DNA from: Ignavibacteriales bacterium
Lineage (GTDB): Bacteria > Bacteroidota > Ignavibacteria > Ignavibacteriales > Melioribacteraceae
Direction of reading: 5' to 3'
Length of the DNA stretch: 64,000 nt
Assembly (NCBI GenBank): GCA_020635285.1
Contig: JACKAB010000044.1
Coordinates: 124,001-188,000, forward strand
The position numbers were made by a program, and so were the translations under genes. Of this stretch, positions 21,304 through 30,580 are shown piece after piece; positions within the stretch are counted from its first letter, which is position 1; every line of letters begins with the position of its first letter. The notes below the pieces were generated by a model. The model was not told where the DNA came from, did no database searches, and saw only the letters and a program-made list of their open reading frames with translations.

Positions 21304-22410
21304 ATGAATATAAAATTTTATTTATTAATTGTAGTATTGCTAATGTTAGTAAGTCAAACAAGCAAACCTGAATTAGTTGCGGCTCCATTAAAGGTTGCAA
21401 TAATTGGTCTCTCACATTCACACGTTCATGGAATTTTGGGCAGGCCAGATAAAGGTGATCTAGAAATAATAGCGATTGTTGAACCGAATAAAGATTTAGC
21501 GCAACGATTTTCAAACGACTATGGCTACTCAATGAAAATTGTTTTTAATTCGATGAAAGAAATGTTAACCAAAGTAAAGCCGGAAGCTGTTTTGGGATTT
21601 GGATCAATTTATGAACATTTGGAAATAGTAAAAACATTTGCTCCACTAGGGATTCACGTTATGGTTGAAAAACCATTAGCAGTTAGTTTAGAACACGCAA
21701 AACAAATGAAAGAGTTAGCCGAAAAGTATAATATTCAGCTTCTAACAAATTATGAAACAACTTGGTATGCAACAAATCATGAAGCTTATTCAATGGTTGA
21801 TTCTGGGATGATTGGAGATTTACGAAAAATTGTTGTTCATGATGGACATAAAGGACCAAAGGAAATTGGAGTAAATAAAGAGTTTCTAGAATGGCTTACC
21901 GATCCAATACTTAATGGCGGTGGTGCATTGACTGATTTTGGCTGTTATGGTGCAAATCTTATTACTTGGTTTAATCAAGGGGAAAAACCGGAATCCGTAG
22001 TTGCGGTAACTCAAACAATTAAGCCTGAAGTTTATCCACAGGTAGATGATGAGGCGACAATAATTTTGACCTATCCCAAAATGCAAGGAATAATTCAAGC
22101 ATCTTGGAATTGGCCAATCTCGAGAAAGGATATAGAAATTTACGGCAAACAAGGATATGTAATTTGCGATAATAATAGAGATTTAAGATATAGATTAAAT
22201 GAAAGTGATTCGGAACACTATGAAAAATTTGGGGAACGTAAATCTCCTTATAACGATCCATTTTCAATGTTTGCAGCAGTTGTGCGGAATCAAATTAAAC
22301 TGCCTGTTTATGATCTATCATCATTAGAGAATAATATGATTGTTATGGAAATTTTAGAAGCCGCTAAAGAAAGTGCTAAAACTGGGAAAGTGGTTAGTCT
22401 AAAAAAATAG
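21304..22410 (+). CDS. Gfo/Idh/MocA-family oxidoreductase with N-terminal signal sequence
   Basis: An NAD(P)-dependent dehydrogenase family protein of 368 residues with an intact frame. After a hydrophobic leader (FYLLIVVLLMLVSQTS) comes the Rossmann strand LKVAIIGLSHSHVHGIL, in which the usual GxGxxG is changed to GLSHSH. Then MVEKPLAVSLEHAK (the catalytic-region EKP motif) and GGALTDFGCYGANLI (the GG...D...H-equivalent region) follow. The leader suggests export to the periplasm, as described for some sugar-modifying Gfo/Idh proteins in Bacteroidetes. A weak ribosome site (AGAGAG) precedes the ATG. The role, and whether the cofactor is bound, are unknown. Its neighbours are molybdenum hydroxylases, but it is on the opposite strand. 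Confidence 0.85.
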   Translation: MNIKFYLLIVVLLMLVSQTSKPELVAAPLKVAIIGLSHSHVHGILGRPDKGDLEIIAIVEPNKDLAQRFSNDYGYSMKIVFNSMKEMLTKVKPEAVLGFGSIYEHLEIVKTFAPLGIHVMVEKPLAVSLEHAKQMKELAEKYNIQLLTNYETTWYATNHEAYSMVDSGMIGDLRKIVVHDGHKGPKEIGVNKEFLEWLTDPILNGGGALTDFGCYGANLITWFNQGEKPESVVAVTQTIKPEVYPQVDDEATIILTYPKMQGIIQASWNWPISRKDIEIYGKQGYVICDNNRDLRYRLNESDSEHYEKFGERKSPYNDPFSMFAAVVRNQIKLPVYDLSSLENNMIVMEILEAAKESAKTGKVVSLKK

Positions 22411-22430
22411 GTAATTACTGTCTTCAATTT

Positions 22431-23390
22431 CTATTTATTCTTAATTTTAATTATCTCAGCAGCAATACTTATTGCAATCTCTTCCGGTGTTTCGGCAGCA
22501 ATCTCAAGCCCCACAGGAGTGTGAACTTTTTTAAATAATTTTGGATCTATTCCTTCTTCTTCTAAATGAGTAAAAATACTTGTCGATTTTTTAGAACTGC
22601 CCATCATTCCTATATAACGCAAGTCCATATTTATTATAGACTTCAAAGCTTCCTTGTCTCCATCATGGTTTGGTGTTACAATAACCGCATAAGACATTAT
22701 CGATTCTTTCATGTGATTACTTACTTCATCATATTTACAAATAATTTTTTCATGTGAAAATGTATTTTGCCTCATCGTCATAATATCATCGCGTTGATCA
22801 AATGTGATTACATAAAAATCTAAAGTTGACATAATTCTGGAAACAGCAAGACCAACATGTCCGCCGCCAATTATATAAACAGTATTGAGCACACCAATAT
22901 TTTCTTCATATTGCCAATATTCAGTTGTATCATCTTTTAATGTTATTTGCTCTTTATTTTCACTCCCAGGCAAATAATTTAGTCCGGTTTGATTTATAAC
23001 TAGCAGTCCGCTTTTTTGTTCATCAATATTATCAATTATTGATTTGACTACATCTCTATCATCTCGAGTTAATGAAAGAACAATTAATGTTTGAGTGCCG
23101 CCACAAATCAATCCGGATGATTGACCTTCTTTAGTTTTGCTATGATGCAATTTTCGAATAAAATTGGTTAGGGTATTCTCGCTTAATATTCCTCTAATCT
23201 CATTTAAAATATCAAACTCCATTATGCCGCCGCCAATTGAACCAACTGTTTCAACATCTTCGGAGACTGCCATTTTAAATCCAGATTTTCCGGGAGATGA
23301 CAAACTTGAATCTGCAACAATTAGTAAATTAACTCTTAGGTTTTTGTTCAGCTTATTATAGATGAAAATCCATAAATCAATTTCTTTCAT
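22431..23390 (-). CDS. xdhC: XdhC-family molybdenum-cofactor maturation protein
   Basis: XdhC proteins bind molybdenum cofactor, help sulfurate it and insert it into xanthine dehydrogenase. The 319-residue intact frame has the N-terminal XdhC domain (SSPGKSGFKMAVSED, VGSIGGGIMEFDI, LICGGTQTLIVLSL, with the conserved Cys before GGT) and the C-terminal Rossmann domain (YIIGGGHVGLAVSRIM, YIGMMGSSKKS, GLEIAAETPEEIAISIAAEI). It lies 144 bases downstream of xdhB on the same strand; a repeat element fills the gap. It could serve both molybdenum hydroxylases in this window. Confidence 0.93.
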   Translation of the reverse strand: MKEIDLWIFIYNKLNKNLRVNLLIVADSSLSSPGKSGFKMAVSEDVETVGSIGGGIMEFDILNEIRGILSENTLTNFIRKLHHSKTKEGQSSGLICGGTQTLIVLSLTRDDRDVVKSIIDNIDEQKSGLLVINQTGLNYLPGSENKEQITLKDDTTEYWQYEENIGVLNTVYIIGGGHVGLAVSRIMSTLDFYVITFDQRDDIMTMRQNTFSHEKIICKYDEVSNHMKESIMSYAVIVTPNHDGDKEALKSIINMDLRYIGMMGSSKKSTSIFTHLEEEGIDPKLFKKVHTPVGLEIAAETPEEIAISIAAEIIKIKNK

Positions 23391-23471
23391 AAGTATTTTT
23401 CTTTTATCTCAGACAGTGGTTTGAGAATTTATTTGTGATTAATTTAGTTTGTTAATTACATTTACTTTTTA

Positions 23472-23526
23472 ACGTTATCCTAGATTCCCACTCATGCTTA
23501 TTCCAGGAAAGTTCGTGGGAATGACA
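23472..23526. repeat. Intergenic palindromic repeat
   Basis: An element with the perfect arms ATTCCCAC (23484-23491) and GTGGGAAT (23515-23522) lies between xdhB and xdhC. It resembles the 'GATTCCC...GGGAATGAC' type short repeats found elsewhere in the window and may form a hairpin in the shared transcript. Confidence 0.55.
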
Positions 23527-23533
23527 AAATATT

Positions 23534-25786
23534 TCAACTATACAATCCCATCAAAACTTTCTCCGGAGTAATTGGAGCTGAATACTCAATTTTAGTTTCA
23601 GGGTTAAAACTTTTTACCGCATTAAAGATAGCAAAGAAAGTTCCAATTCCATACATCAAAGGCGGTTCTCCAATTGCTTTTGATTTTAGTGGTCCAAATC
23701 GATTTTCTGAATCAGATAAAAATTCTATTTCAATATTTTTTGGCGCTGAATAAATATCCGGAATTTTATAAGTCGATAAAGAATTAGAAAGTAATTTGCC
23801 TTCATCAGAATATTTTAATTCTTCCAAAGTAAGCCATCCAATTCCTTGCACAAGGCCGCCCTCGGTTTGTCCAATATCAATTTTTTGATCAATACTTTTT
23901 CCAAAATCATGAACAATTTTCACATAATCAATTTCGTAAGTTCCTCTAATACAATCAACTGTGGCGCATGTTAACGCCGTGCCGTAAACATGATAAGCAA
24001 ATGGATTTCCTTTATTCGTGGTTTTGTCAAAGTAAATTTCCGGCGTTGCATAAAACTCATGTGAGGAAAGGTTTATTCTGTTTGTATAAGCTAAATAAAT
24101 TAAATCTTTCCAAATTAGTTCTGTCTTTCTATCATTAACTAAAACAATTCCATCAATCAATTTTAATTTTGTTTCATCATTTATTTCTAAATGTTTTGAG
24201 GCAAATTTTAACAATCTATTTAAAATGTTTTTGGATGCTTTAATTGCGGCATTCCCGTTTAAGTCCGCACCGCTACTGGCCGCAGTTGCCGAACTGTTTG
24301 CAATTCTTGTTGTATTTGTCGATTCAATTTTTATTCTATCTGTGTTAATAGAAAAAGTATTTGCAACCGCAATTTTAATTTTTTCATTTACACCTTGACC
24401 CATTTCAATAGCTGCTGTACTAACTCCAACACTTCCATCTGAGTAAATATGAACCAGCGCACTGGCTTGATTTAGAAATGTATTTGTGAATGAAATGCCG
24501 AAACAAATTGGCATAACTGAAAAACCTTTTTTGTAAAATTTATTTTCATAGTTAAATAAGTTTACTTCTTCTTGCAGTTTTTTGATCTCATAAATTTCAT
24601 CTGCTTTATTCCAGCTTGGAATTGCTTTGGCATCATTTGCTTTTTGTCCGTAATAAAAACTATTTCCAGCATCTATTAAATTCTTCTTTTGAATTTCAGC
24701 AGCATTAATATCTAAGATATTTGCAGCTTTGTTAATTGCTGATTCAATTACAAATTTTCCTTGCGGTCCACCAAAACCTCTGAACGCAGTATTAGGAGGA
24801 AGATTTGTTTTACAACTTATTGCAGTTGCCTTTACATTTGGAATAAAATAAGCATTCGTGGCGTGAAATAAAGTCCGCTCTAAAATAGCAGGGGAGAGGT
24901 CTGCAACTGCGCCGGCATTCTGATAATAAGTTGCTTCATAGGCAATTATTTTTAAGTCTTTATTTAACCCTATTTTATAATCAGAAGAATACGGATGACG
25001 TTTCCCGGTCATATAAAGATCATCGCTTCTGGATAAAATTAACTTTACCGGTTTACCAGTTAGATAAGCACCTAGAGCCGTAAAAACTGCCCAGTGAGTT
25101 GCTTGATCTTCCTTTCCGCCGAACGCTCCGCCTAATCTTAATACATCAACCTCAATTTTATTCATCGGGAGATTGAGAATTCTTGCGGCAGTTCTTTGCA
25201 CAGCTGTCGGACTTTGAGTTGAGGAGATAATTTTTAAGTTTCCGCCTTCTTGTGGAATTGTAACTGCACCTTGTGTTTCAAGGTAGAGATGCTCTTGCCC
25301 GCCACTTTCAACTTTGCCTTCAACAATTGTTATACATTCTTTCCAAGCATCATTTACGTTTCCGCTTTCAAAAGTTTTAGGCGGCATTATCAAAGAATTA
25401 TTTTCAAATGCTTCTCTTGGATCTACAATTACTTCCTGCTCATCATATTCTATTAAAATTTTTCCTATAGCATTTTTTGCAATCGAATCAGATTCTGCAA
25501 TAACTAATGCAATAGGTTCCCCAATAAAATGAATTTCATCTTTGGCAAGTAAGGTTTCGTCTTGAATTATTCCACCAACTTGGTTTTCACCGGGAATATC
25601 TGCAGAAGTAAAAATGTTAATTACTCCATCTAACTTTATTGCTTCAGCGAGATCAATTTTAGTAATTTTTGCATGAGCTTTTTGAGAAACACAAACTGAT
25701 GCATATAGCGTTCCTTCCGGAATTATTATATCATCAATAAAAAGTGACTTTCCCTGAATATGATTTTTTACATCGGAGTTTATCAT
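23534..25786 (-). CDS. xdhB: Xanthine dehydrogenase, molybdopterin-binding subunit
   Basis: The catalytic large subunit of a conventional molybdenum hydroxylase that oxidises hypoxanthine and xanthine. The frame is intact at 750 residues. The N-terminal domain (ASVCVSQKAHAKI, GEPIALVIAESD) is followed by the cofactor-binding motifs LGGAFGGKEDQ (about residue 219), NTAFRGFGGPQ (about 333), AIEMGQGVNEK and SAATAASSGADLNG. The active-site Glu lies in KAIGEPPLMYGIG near the C-terminus. Its start overlaps the xdhA stop by four bases (ATGA), so XdhA and XdhB are translationally coupled. Other purine-like heterocycles remain possible substrates. Confidence 0.93.
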   Translation of the reverse strand: MINSDVKNHIQGKSLFIDDIIIPEGTLYASVCVSQKAHAKITKIDLAEAIKLDGVINIFTSADIPGENQVGGIIQDETLLAKDEIHFIGEPIALVIAESDSIAKNAIGKILIEYDEQEVIVDPREAFENNSLIMPPKTFESGNVNDAWKECITIVEGKVESGGQEHLYLETQGAVTIPQEGGNLKIISSTQSPTAVQRTAARILNLPMNKIEVDVLRLGGAFGGKEDQATHWAVFTALGAYLTGKPVKLILSRSDDLYMTGKRHPYSSDYKIGLNKDLKIIAYEATYYQNAGAVADLSPAILERTLFHATNAYFIPNVKATAISCKTNLPPNTAFRGFGGPQGKFVIESAINKAANILDINAAEIQKKNLIDAGNSFYYGQKANDAKAIPSWNKADEIYEIKKLQEEVNLFNYENKFYKKGFSVMPICFGISFTNTFLNQASALVHIYSDGSVGVSTAAIEMGQGVNEKIKIAVANTFSINTDRIKIESTNTTRIANSSATAASSGADLNGNAAIKASKNILNRLLKFASKHLEINDETKLKLIDGIVLVNDRKTELIWKDLIYLAYTNRINLSSHEFYATPEIYFDKTTNKGNPFAYHVYGTALTCATVDCIRGTYEIDYVKIVHDFGKSIDQKIDIGQTEGGLVQGIGWLTLEELKYSDEGKLLSNSLSTYKIPDIYSAPKNIEIEFLSDSENRFGPLKSKAIGEPPLMYGIGTFFAIFNAVKSFNPETKIEYSAPITPEKVLMGLYS

Positions 25787-27214
25787 TTTAATACCTCCGC
25801 TGTAATTATTTCGGGAAAAAGTTCAAGAAAATGAGCTTTGATTAACTGACTTAAAAGAAGAGTTTTATATTCTTTACTTCCTCTAATATCGCTGATTGGT
25901 GAAATTTCTAATTTTGCAATTCTAATTGCTTCAAGAACTAATTCATTCGAGATCTTTTTATCGTGCAAAAATTTCGAGGTTTTTGAAAGATAAAGTGGAA
26001 TTGGAGAAATACCGCCAGCTGATAAACGTGCTCGCGTGATTTTGTCTTGATTAACACTGAGGAGCACGGCTGAATTTACACTTGAAATATCTAAATGTGT
26101 TCGTTTTGAAACTTTCTCAAAGTTAAATAGTGAATTCCTTTCAGGTATCTGAATTATTATCTTTTCAATCAACTCATCTTCTTTTTTCTTAATTTTTTAT
26201 AATCTAAATAAAAATCTTCCAGATTAATTTCTCGTTTATTCTTTCCATCAACACTAAGCTCAATCTTTGTTTTTAAGGGCTAAGAGTGTGATGGTTATAT
26301 CAGCTATTGGAGATGCATTTACTATGTTGCCAGCAATGGTAGCACTGTTTCTAATTGGTAAAGATGCAAATAGTTTGAATAGTTTTGAAAGATTAAAAGG
26401 CAAATTTTCTTTTTTGAATAAAATTCTTAAACTCTTCAATTGTGGTTGATGCTGGAATTATTAATTCATTATTAACAATTTCTATCTTGTTTTTGGGAAT
26501 ACTATGATTAAAAACTACATTGGATTTGAGTAAAATCTCAGGTTTTTGAACAAACAAATCCGTTCCGCCGCCAATAAAAACCGATGATTTTTGACTGGTA
26601 ATTTGTTTGTCAGAATCTTCCAAATTTAATATTGATTTAAGCTTTTCTTCAATATCACTGAAATATTTTGGTAAAATATTACTTTTGATAAAATAATCTA
26701 AATTGTTGTTGTTAAAAGGATTAGCGTTATTTGTATTAAGTAAAATATTCTGAACGGATTTCTTGATTGAATTATAACCAGTGCATCTGCAAATATTTCC
26801 GGCAATAGAATTTATTGCGTCTTCATAATTTGGTTTTTCTGAATTCAATAAATATCCAGTTAAAGAAACAATAAATCCAGGTGTGCAAAATCCACATTGA
26901 GAAGCGCCTTGATTTAGAAACTCATCCTGAATTAAATTCAATTCGTTGGTATTTAATCCTTCTATTGTTACAACATGTTTGCCGTTAACTTTTTGGATAG
27001 GGAATAAACATGAATTTATTGTTTTATATATAATCCCGCTATCGGATAACTCACCAAGCAGAATGGTGCATGCTCCGCAATCACCCTCTTTGCAGACTTC
27101 TTTTGTGCCGGTTAATTTTTTGGTTTTTCTAATATAATCGAGAAGAACTAGGGAAGGATTAATTCTTGTATGGATTTCTTTTTCGTTTAATATAAATCTA
27201 ATATCAGTTTCCAT
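25783..27214 (-). CDS. xdhA: Xanthine dehydrogenase, [2Fe-2S] plus FAD subunit (frameshifted)
   Basis: The electron-transfer subunit of the XdhAB enzyme, about 480 residues when corrected. The N-terminal ferredoxin domain has CKEGDCGAC...C, and the all-alpha cluster domain has QCGFCTPGF and NICRCTGY. An FAD-binding domain follows (SSVFIGGGTDLFVQKPE, then NSATIAGNIVNASPIADIT in the next frame) and a CO-dehydrogenase-flavoprotein-like C-terminal domain (KITRARLSAGGISPIPLYL). The frame breaks near 26400 and 26190. ATG 27214 is preferred over a TTG nine bases upstream, although neither has a clear ribosome site. It is the first gene of the xdhAB(-xdhC) run. Confidence 0.9.
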
Positions 27215-27484
27215 AACAACCAAAAAAAAAAAATAAATTAAGTTTTGTTAATAAGCAATAATAAAAAAAAAACTAAGGTTTTTATGTTTGTAAATTTATG
27301 ATAGATGCTGATGTCCCAATTAAATACAAAATAATTTACAACATGCAAATTGATACAATTTTGAAAAATTTCTGAAACTAATAATTATTAAAGCAAGTCA
27401 TAAAACAACAGAATTGTGATCTGGCACACACCTTGATTGAACTATGAAAAACAAATTAACCAATTCAAACAGGAGTATTAACAA
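27215..27484. promoter_or_regulatory. Divergent intergenic region with a CRP-like site
   Basis: This 270-base AT-rich gap separates minus-strand xdhA from the plus-strand fibre locus. At 27415-27430 the sequence TGTGATCTGGCACACA resembles a CRP/FNR-family box (TGTGA-N6-TCACA, one mismatch in the second arm). It lies about 55-70 bases before the first DUF4402-like start. Assignment is tentative. Confidence 0.35.
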
Positions 27485-27993
27485 ATGTACACAAAAAAAA
27501 AATCTTTTATTCTTTTTAGCAGTTTTAATTTTTTCAGGAAGTTCTGTTTTGGCACAAAGAATACTGTTAGCGGTTCAGCTAATGTAAAAATCAATTTAAA
27601 AAGGGGCTTATCAATTGACTCATTTAGGGGAACTTAATTTTGATGAAGTAATTATTGGGACATCTAATCAAACTTTAACTAAAAAAAGATGGAGCAAGGT
27701 TTTTAGTTAGCGGTCATCCAAATAAAGATGTAACAATTACTTATGATGAGACTGTTGATCTTAAAAAATGATGCTTTTGATGTTCTTGTATTTAACTCAG
27801 AAATTGAAGAGACAGGAATAAGCGGAACATATGTTGGTGGTAGTGATGTTACCAGTAGTGATGTTATTAATTTACCTGTATCTGGCGGTTTAGGTGTCTT
27901 AAATTTATGGTTGGGTGGAACTGGAAATATTACTTCAACTGGGTCATACCTGGAGATTATTCAGGTGTATTTAACATAACCGTAGCATATTAA
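27485..27993 (+). CDS. DUF4402-like secreted subunit 1 (frameshifted)
   Basis: A small secreted protein of about 168 residues. It has a signal peptide read across two indels (ending VLAQ), then a beta-rich domain with VSGSANVKINL, GTLNFDEVIIG, LNLWLGGTGN and a C-terminal strand GDYSGVFNITVAY ending on Tyr. The order and motifs match DUF4402 (PF14352-type) proteins. In this locus it is the first of five such genes before a PapD-like chaperone and a usher-like barrel, so I infer a fibre or pilin-like subunit. Indels in A/T runs near 27500, 27610, 27690, 27770 and 27950 break the frame. A strong 13-bp hairpin follows the stop. Confidence 0.7.
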
Positions 27994-28001
27994 GATAAAC
28001 T

Positions 28002-28033
28002 TAATTGGGGATAGATTAAACTATCCCCAATTA
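28002..28033 (+). terminator. Strong intercistronic hairpin (possible attenuator)
   Basis: A perfect 13-base stem TAATTGGGGATAG / CTATCCCCAATTA with a six-base loop lies nine bases after the subunit 1 stop. It lacks a long T tract, so partial termination or mRNA 3'-end protection is more likely than full termination. Confidence 0.65.
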
Positions 28034-28046
28034 TTCTAACAATAAA

Positions 28047-28576
28047 ATGCTAAAAAAAACTAATAGTTCTTTTAATACTGATATCAACCATTGAGTTATT
28101 TGCTCAATCAAATTTCACTAATAGTAGTTCAACGGTTTCAATTTCTAAGAAATGGTTTAGCTATAAATAAAATTGGCGGTGATTTAGATTTTGGAGATAT
28201 AATATATACTGGTAACGCAATTACTTTAACAGAACATCCGATTTGGGCATTGAGTTTGAAGTGACTGGGGATAGAAATAGATTAGTCTCAATCTCCTTTC
28301 CCCTTATAAATAAATTTAGATAATAATGATTGGGTAAGTATGAACGGTGGAACAAGAGGTACAATTAGATTTCTTTCTCTTGTGAGACAAACTAACGGAA
28401 ACAAAAACTATGTTGGATCAAATTTTGTATTCAGTGGAACAAGCATAGATTAAGCAATGATATTCCTTATGGTAAACTTTATTTATGGGTTGGCGGCGGT
28501 TACTTAATAATAAATGCTAATTCGCCATACGGAGATTATGTTGGTACTTTTACAATAACTAACTGTAGAATATTAA
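28047..28576 (+). CDS. DUF4402-like secreted subunit 2 (frameshifted)
   Basis: Signal peptide in mixed frames (MLKKLIVLLILISTIELFAQ), then a domain with GGDLDFGDIIYTG, FEVTGDRNRLVSISF, GTIRFLSLVRQTNG, LYLWVGGGYLIINA and a closing strand GDYVGTFTIT-VEY. These are the same landmarks, in the same order, as in the neighbouring subunits. Corrected length is about 175 residues. At least five indels occur; the end at 28576 assumes the final VEY-stop, whereas the uncorrected frame runs to about 28608. Expected to be exported to the periplasm and handed to the chaperone encoded downstream (inference). Confidence 0.65.
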
Positions 28577-28729
28577 GAAGGCAAAAATGCTATTTACATT
28601 ACAACTAAGATTTTTTATGAAGTAAGATATTTTATAATAATATTAAACGCAGATGAAAGCAATTAAACTTTTAAAATAAACTACCGACAATTTAAACGGA
28701 AGTTAAAATTTTCCTCATGGGTCCTCATT

Positions 28730-28773
28730 GGCGTTAGACAATAAGAAAATTGATGTCTAACGCCATTTTTTTT
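28730..28773 (+). terminator. Rho-independent terminator
   Basis: An 11-base perfect stem GGCGTTAGACA / TGTCTAACGCC followed by eight T. It lies about 150 bases after subunit 2 and 38 bases before subunit 3, so it should separate two transcripts or limit read-through within the locus. Confidence 0.85.
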
Positions 28774-28810
28774 CCCTTTCAAAAATTCCATTCAATTTAT
28801 ATCTTTAATT

Positions 28811-29310
28811 ATGAGAAAGATTTTTCATAATTATTATTACCATTTTTGCTTCAAATATATTTGCGCAGCAACCGGGTTATATTAGCGGGAGAGGCATCAG
28901 TAAATCTAGTTGTACCTCTTTCTGTTAAATCTGGTGGTTCAGGCGATCTAGATTTTGGTGATATATTGGTTACAAATACTTCTTTTACAGAAACTATTTC
29001 TCCTAAAAAAGGGAAAGAATTTTTAGTTGTTGGACAACCGGGCAGAAATGTTACAATTCGTTTTAATTCCGTTGAGCTGACCAACTACCAATGGGCTTCT
29101 TTAAATAATGGGGAAATGGGTCAGTTGAAATTCATTCCAAATGTAGTTTTACAAAATTCAAAAAAAGTTATTGATGGAAGTGCATTCCCGTTAAATAAAA
29201 AAGGATTAATTGGAGAATTAATATTACAAGTAGGCGGAGCAATTACGGTTAATCCAAAACAGCCAATTGGCAATTACGAAGGTTTATTTGTTCTTTCTGT
29301 AACTTATTAG
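28811..29310 (+). CDS. DUF4402-like secreted subunit 3 (one frameshift)
   Basis: The best-preserved of the small subunits, about 165 residues. The signal peptide (MRKIF...IITIFASNIFAQ) is separated from the domain by a break near 28870. The domain reads GEASVNLVVPLSVKSGGSGD, LDFGDILVTN, FLVVGQPGRNVTIRF, GELILQVGGAITVN, and ends GNYEGLFVLSVTY. The shared GDLDFGD, LxVGG and G-x-Y-x-G-x-F-x(3)-V-x-Y motifs place it with DUF4402 proteins. The C-terminal alternating hydrophobic strand ending in Tyr recalls the chaperone-binding strand of fimbrial subunits, though homology to those is not claimed. Confidence 0.75.
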
Positions 29311-29348
29311 AATTTATAATTGATAAAGTAATTTGCTTTATGATATAT

Positions 29349-29388
29349 AGATTGCTTCGATAAAACTCCCTTTCTAGCGGTAATGCTG
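29349..29388. repeat. Degenerate copy of a GCAATGAC-type intergenic repeat
   Basis: AGATTGCTTCGATAAAACTC followed shortly by GCGGTAATG matches, with changes, one half of the larger element at 63331-63417 (AGATTGCTTCGAGAAAACTC ... GCAATGAC). Confidence 0.5.
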
Positions 29389-29520
29389 GCTCACTAAGAC
29401 TTATTCCTCAGAAATAATAAAAATCTCAAAACAACTAATTTGTGATCTGCGATAAACAATTTTGTTTTTTTTTTTCGATAGTTTTAAATGTTATTCTATC
29501 AATTTAGCAAACTGAACAAA

Positions 29521-29953
29521 ATGTTTAGAATTGTAAAAAAATATTTTCTGTTTTAATAATCTTTCCGGCAATAATTTTATCTCAGAGTAGACAATCTGCA
29601 TCTGTTGATATAAGAATCCGAATTGTAAAAAGTATGTCAGTTTCTTTTAATGAATCTCGAAATGGAAATGATTCTAGTTTAGAAAAAATTAGCTGATGAT
29701 AAAATAGAAAAAGGGAAGCGTAGTATATTAGTTGATTTTAAAAATAAAAATGCAATCAATAGTAGATTTGATAATTCTCAAGTTGTTCCACGCTTAATGA
29801 TACAAACCGAAAACTCAAATAATAATATTACACTCAATTCAGTAAATGAGTTAACAAATCTAAAAGATGATGAAAAATTATCCTTCCTATTTGCCGAAAC
29901 CATTGACAAAAAATTTCAATTCTGATAATTTAGCAATCACTATTGTGTATTAA
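29521..29953 (+). CDS. Secreted subunit 4, divergent DUF4402-like (frameshifted)
   Basis: Signal peptide (IIFPAIILSQS) then SASVDIRIRIVKSMSVSF, a first strand like those opening the neighbouring subunits. The middle is hydrophilic (ESRNGNDSSLEKLADDKIEK) and does not show the LDFGD motif. The end, read in another frame, is NLAITIVY-stop, again an alternating strand ending in Tyr. Corrected length is about 143 residues, with indels near 29545, 29690 and 29910. Family membership rests on the two ends and on position in the array, so it is weaker than for the others. Confidence 0.5.
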
Positions 29954-30116
29954 GTTAGAAAAAAAAAATTGTATTCATCTCAAAGTTAAATAAAATCGAC
30001 ATCCAGAAATTACTTCAAACAATTCTCATAACTCATTGTTATTTTATATACTTTCCAACATAAAATTGTAAATAATTTAGAAATTCTCTAACTTAAATAA
30101 CGTAAAAATTTAAGTT

Positions 30117-30580
30117 ATGAAAGAATTTAAAATCGCTATAATTTTATTGTTTTGATTTGTTATTCAAAGTCAACTCACAATCAATTTATACTTATAAATA
30201 CAATGATCTTAGTTTTGGAGATGTGTTTATAGGTTATTCTGAAACTATAAATCACACAGATGATAGAGCGGCAAAATTTCTATTTTATCATACAAAAGTT
30301 TTACGCTCAGATCTTTTAGTAACATTTCAACTTCCTCGTTATCTTAGCAATGGAAGAGACAAATTGCCAATCTCATTTTCAAATAATAGTGGTGCCTGGG
30401 CAAATTTTTTTAATGAGCGAAGCAGACAAAATTTTAATCCTAATTCACCATTAGAAATTAGGGAGCCATATTTTTTTTCTTCCGATATATTTATGGCTCG
30501 GCGGTAGTATTACAACAAATTCCTCAATGTCTCCCGGCATTTATAATGGTTCAATAACATTAACAATAGAGTTTTTATGA
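30117..30580 (+). CDS. DUF4402-like secreted subunit 5 (frameshifted)
   Basis: Begins MKEFKIAIILLF, a signal peptide interrupted by a stop from an indel near 30155. The domain has YNDLSFGDVFIGYSETI, a middle of about 70 residues, IYLWLGGSITTNSS and the end GIYNGSITLTIEFL. It therefore keeps the FGD, LWxGG and G-x-Y-x-G landmarks of subunits 1-3. Its stop overlaps the chaperone ATG by four bases (ATGA), so subunit 5 and the chaperone are made together. It may be an adaptor or tip subunit, but that is a guess. Confidence 0.65.
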
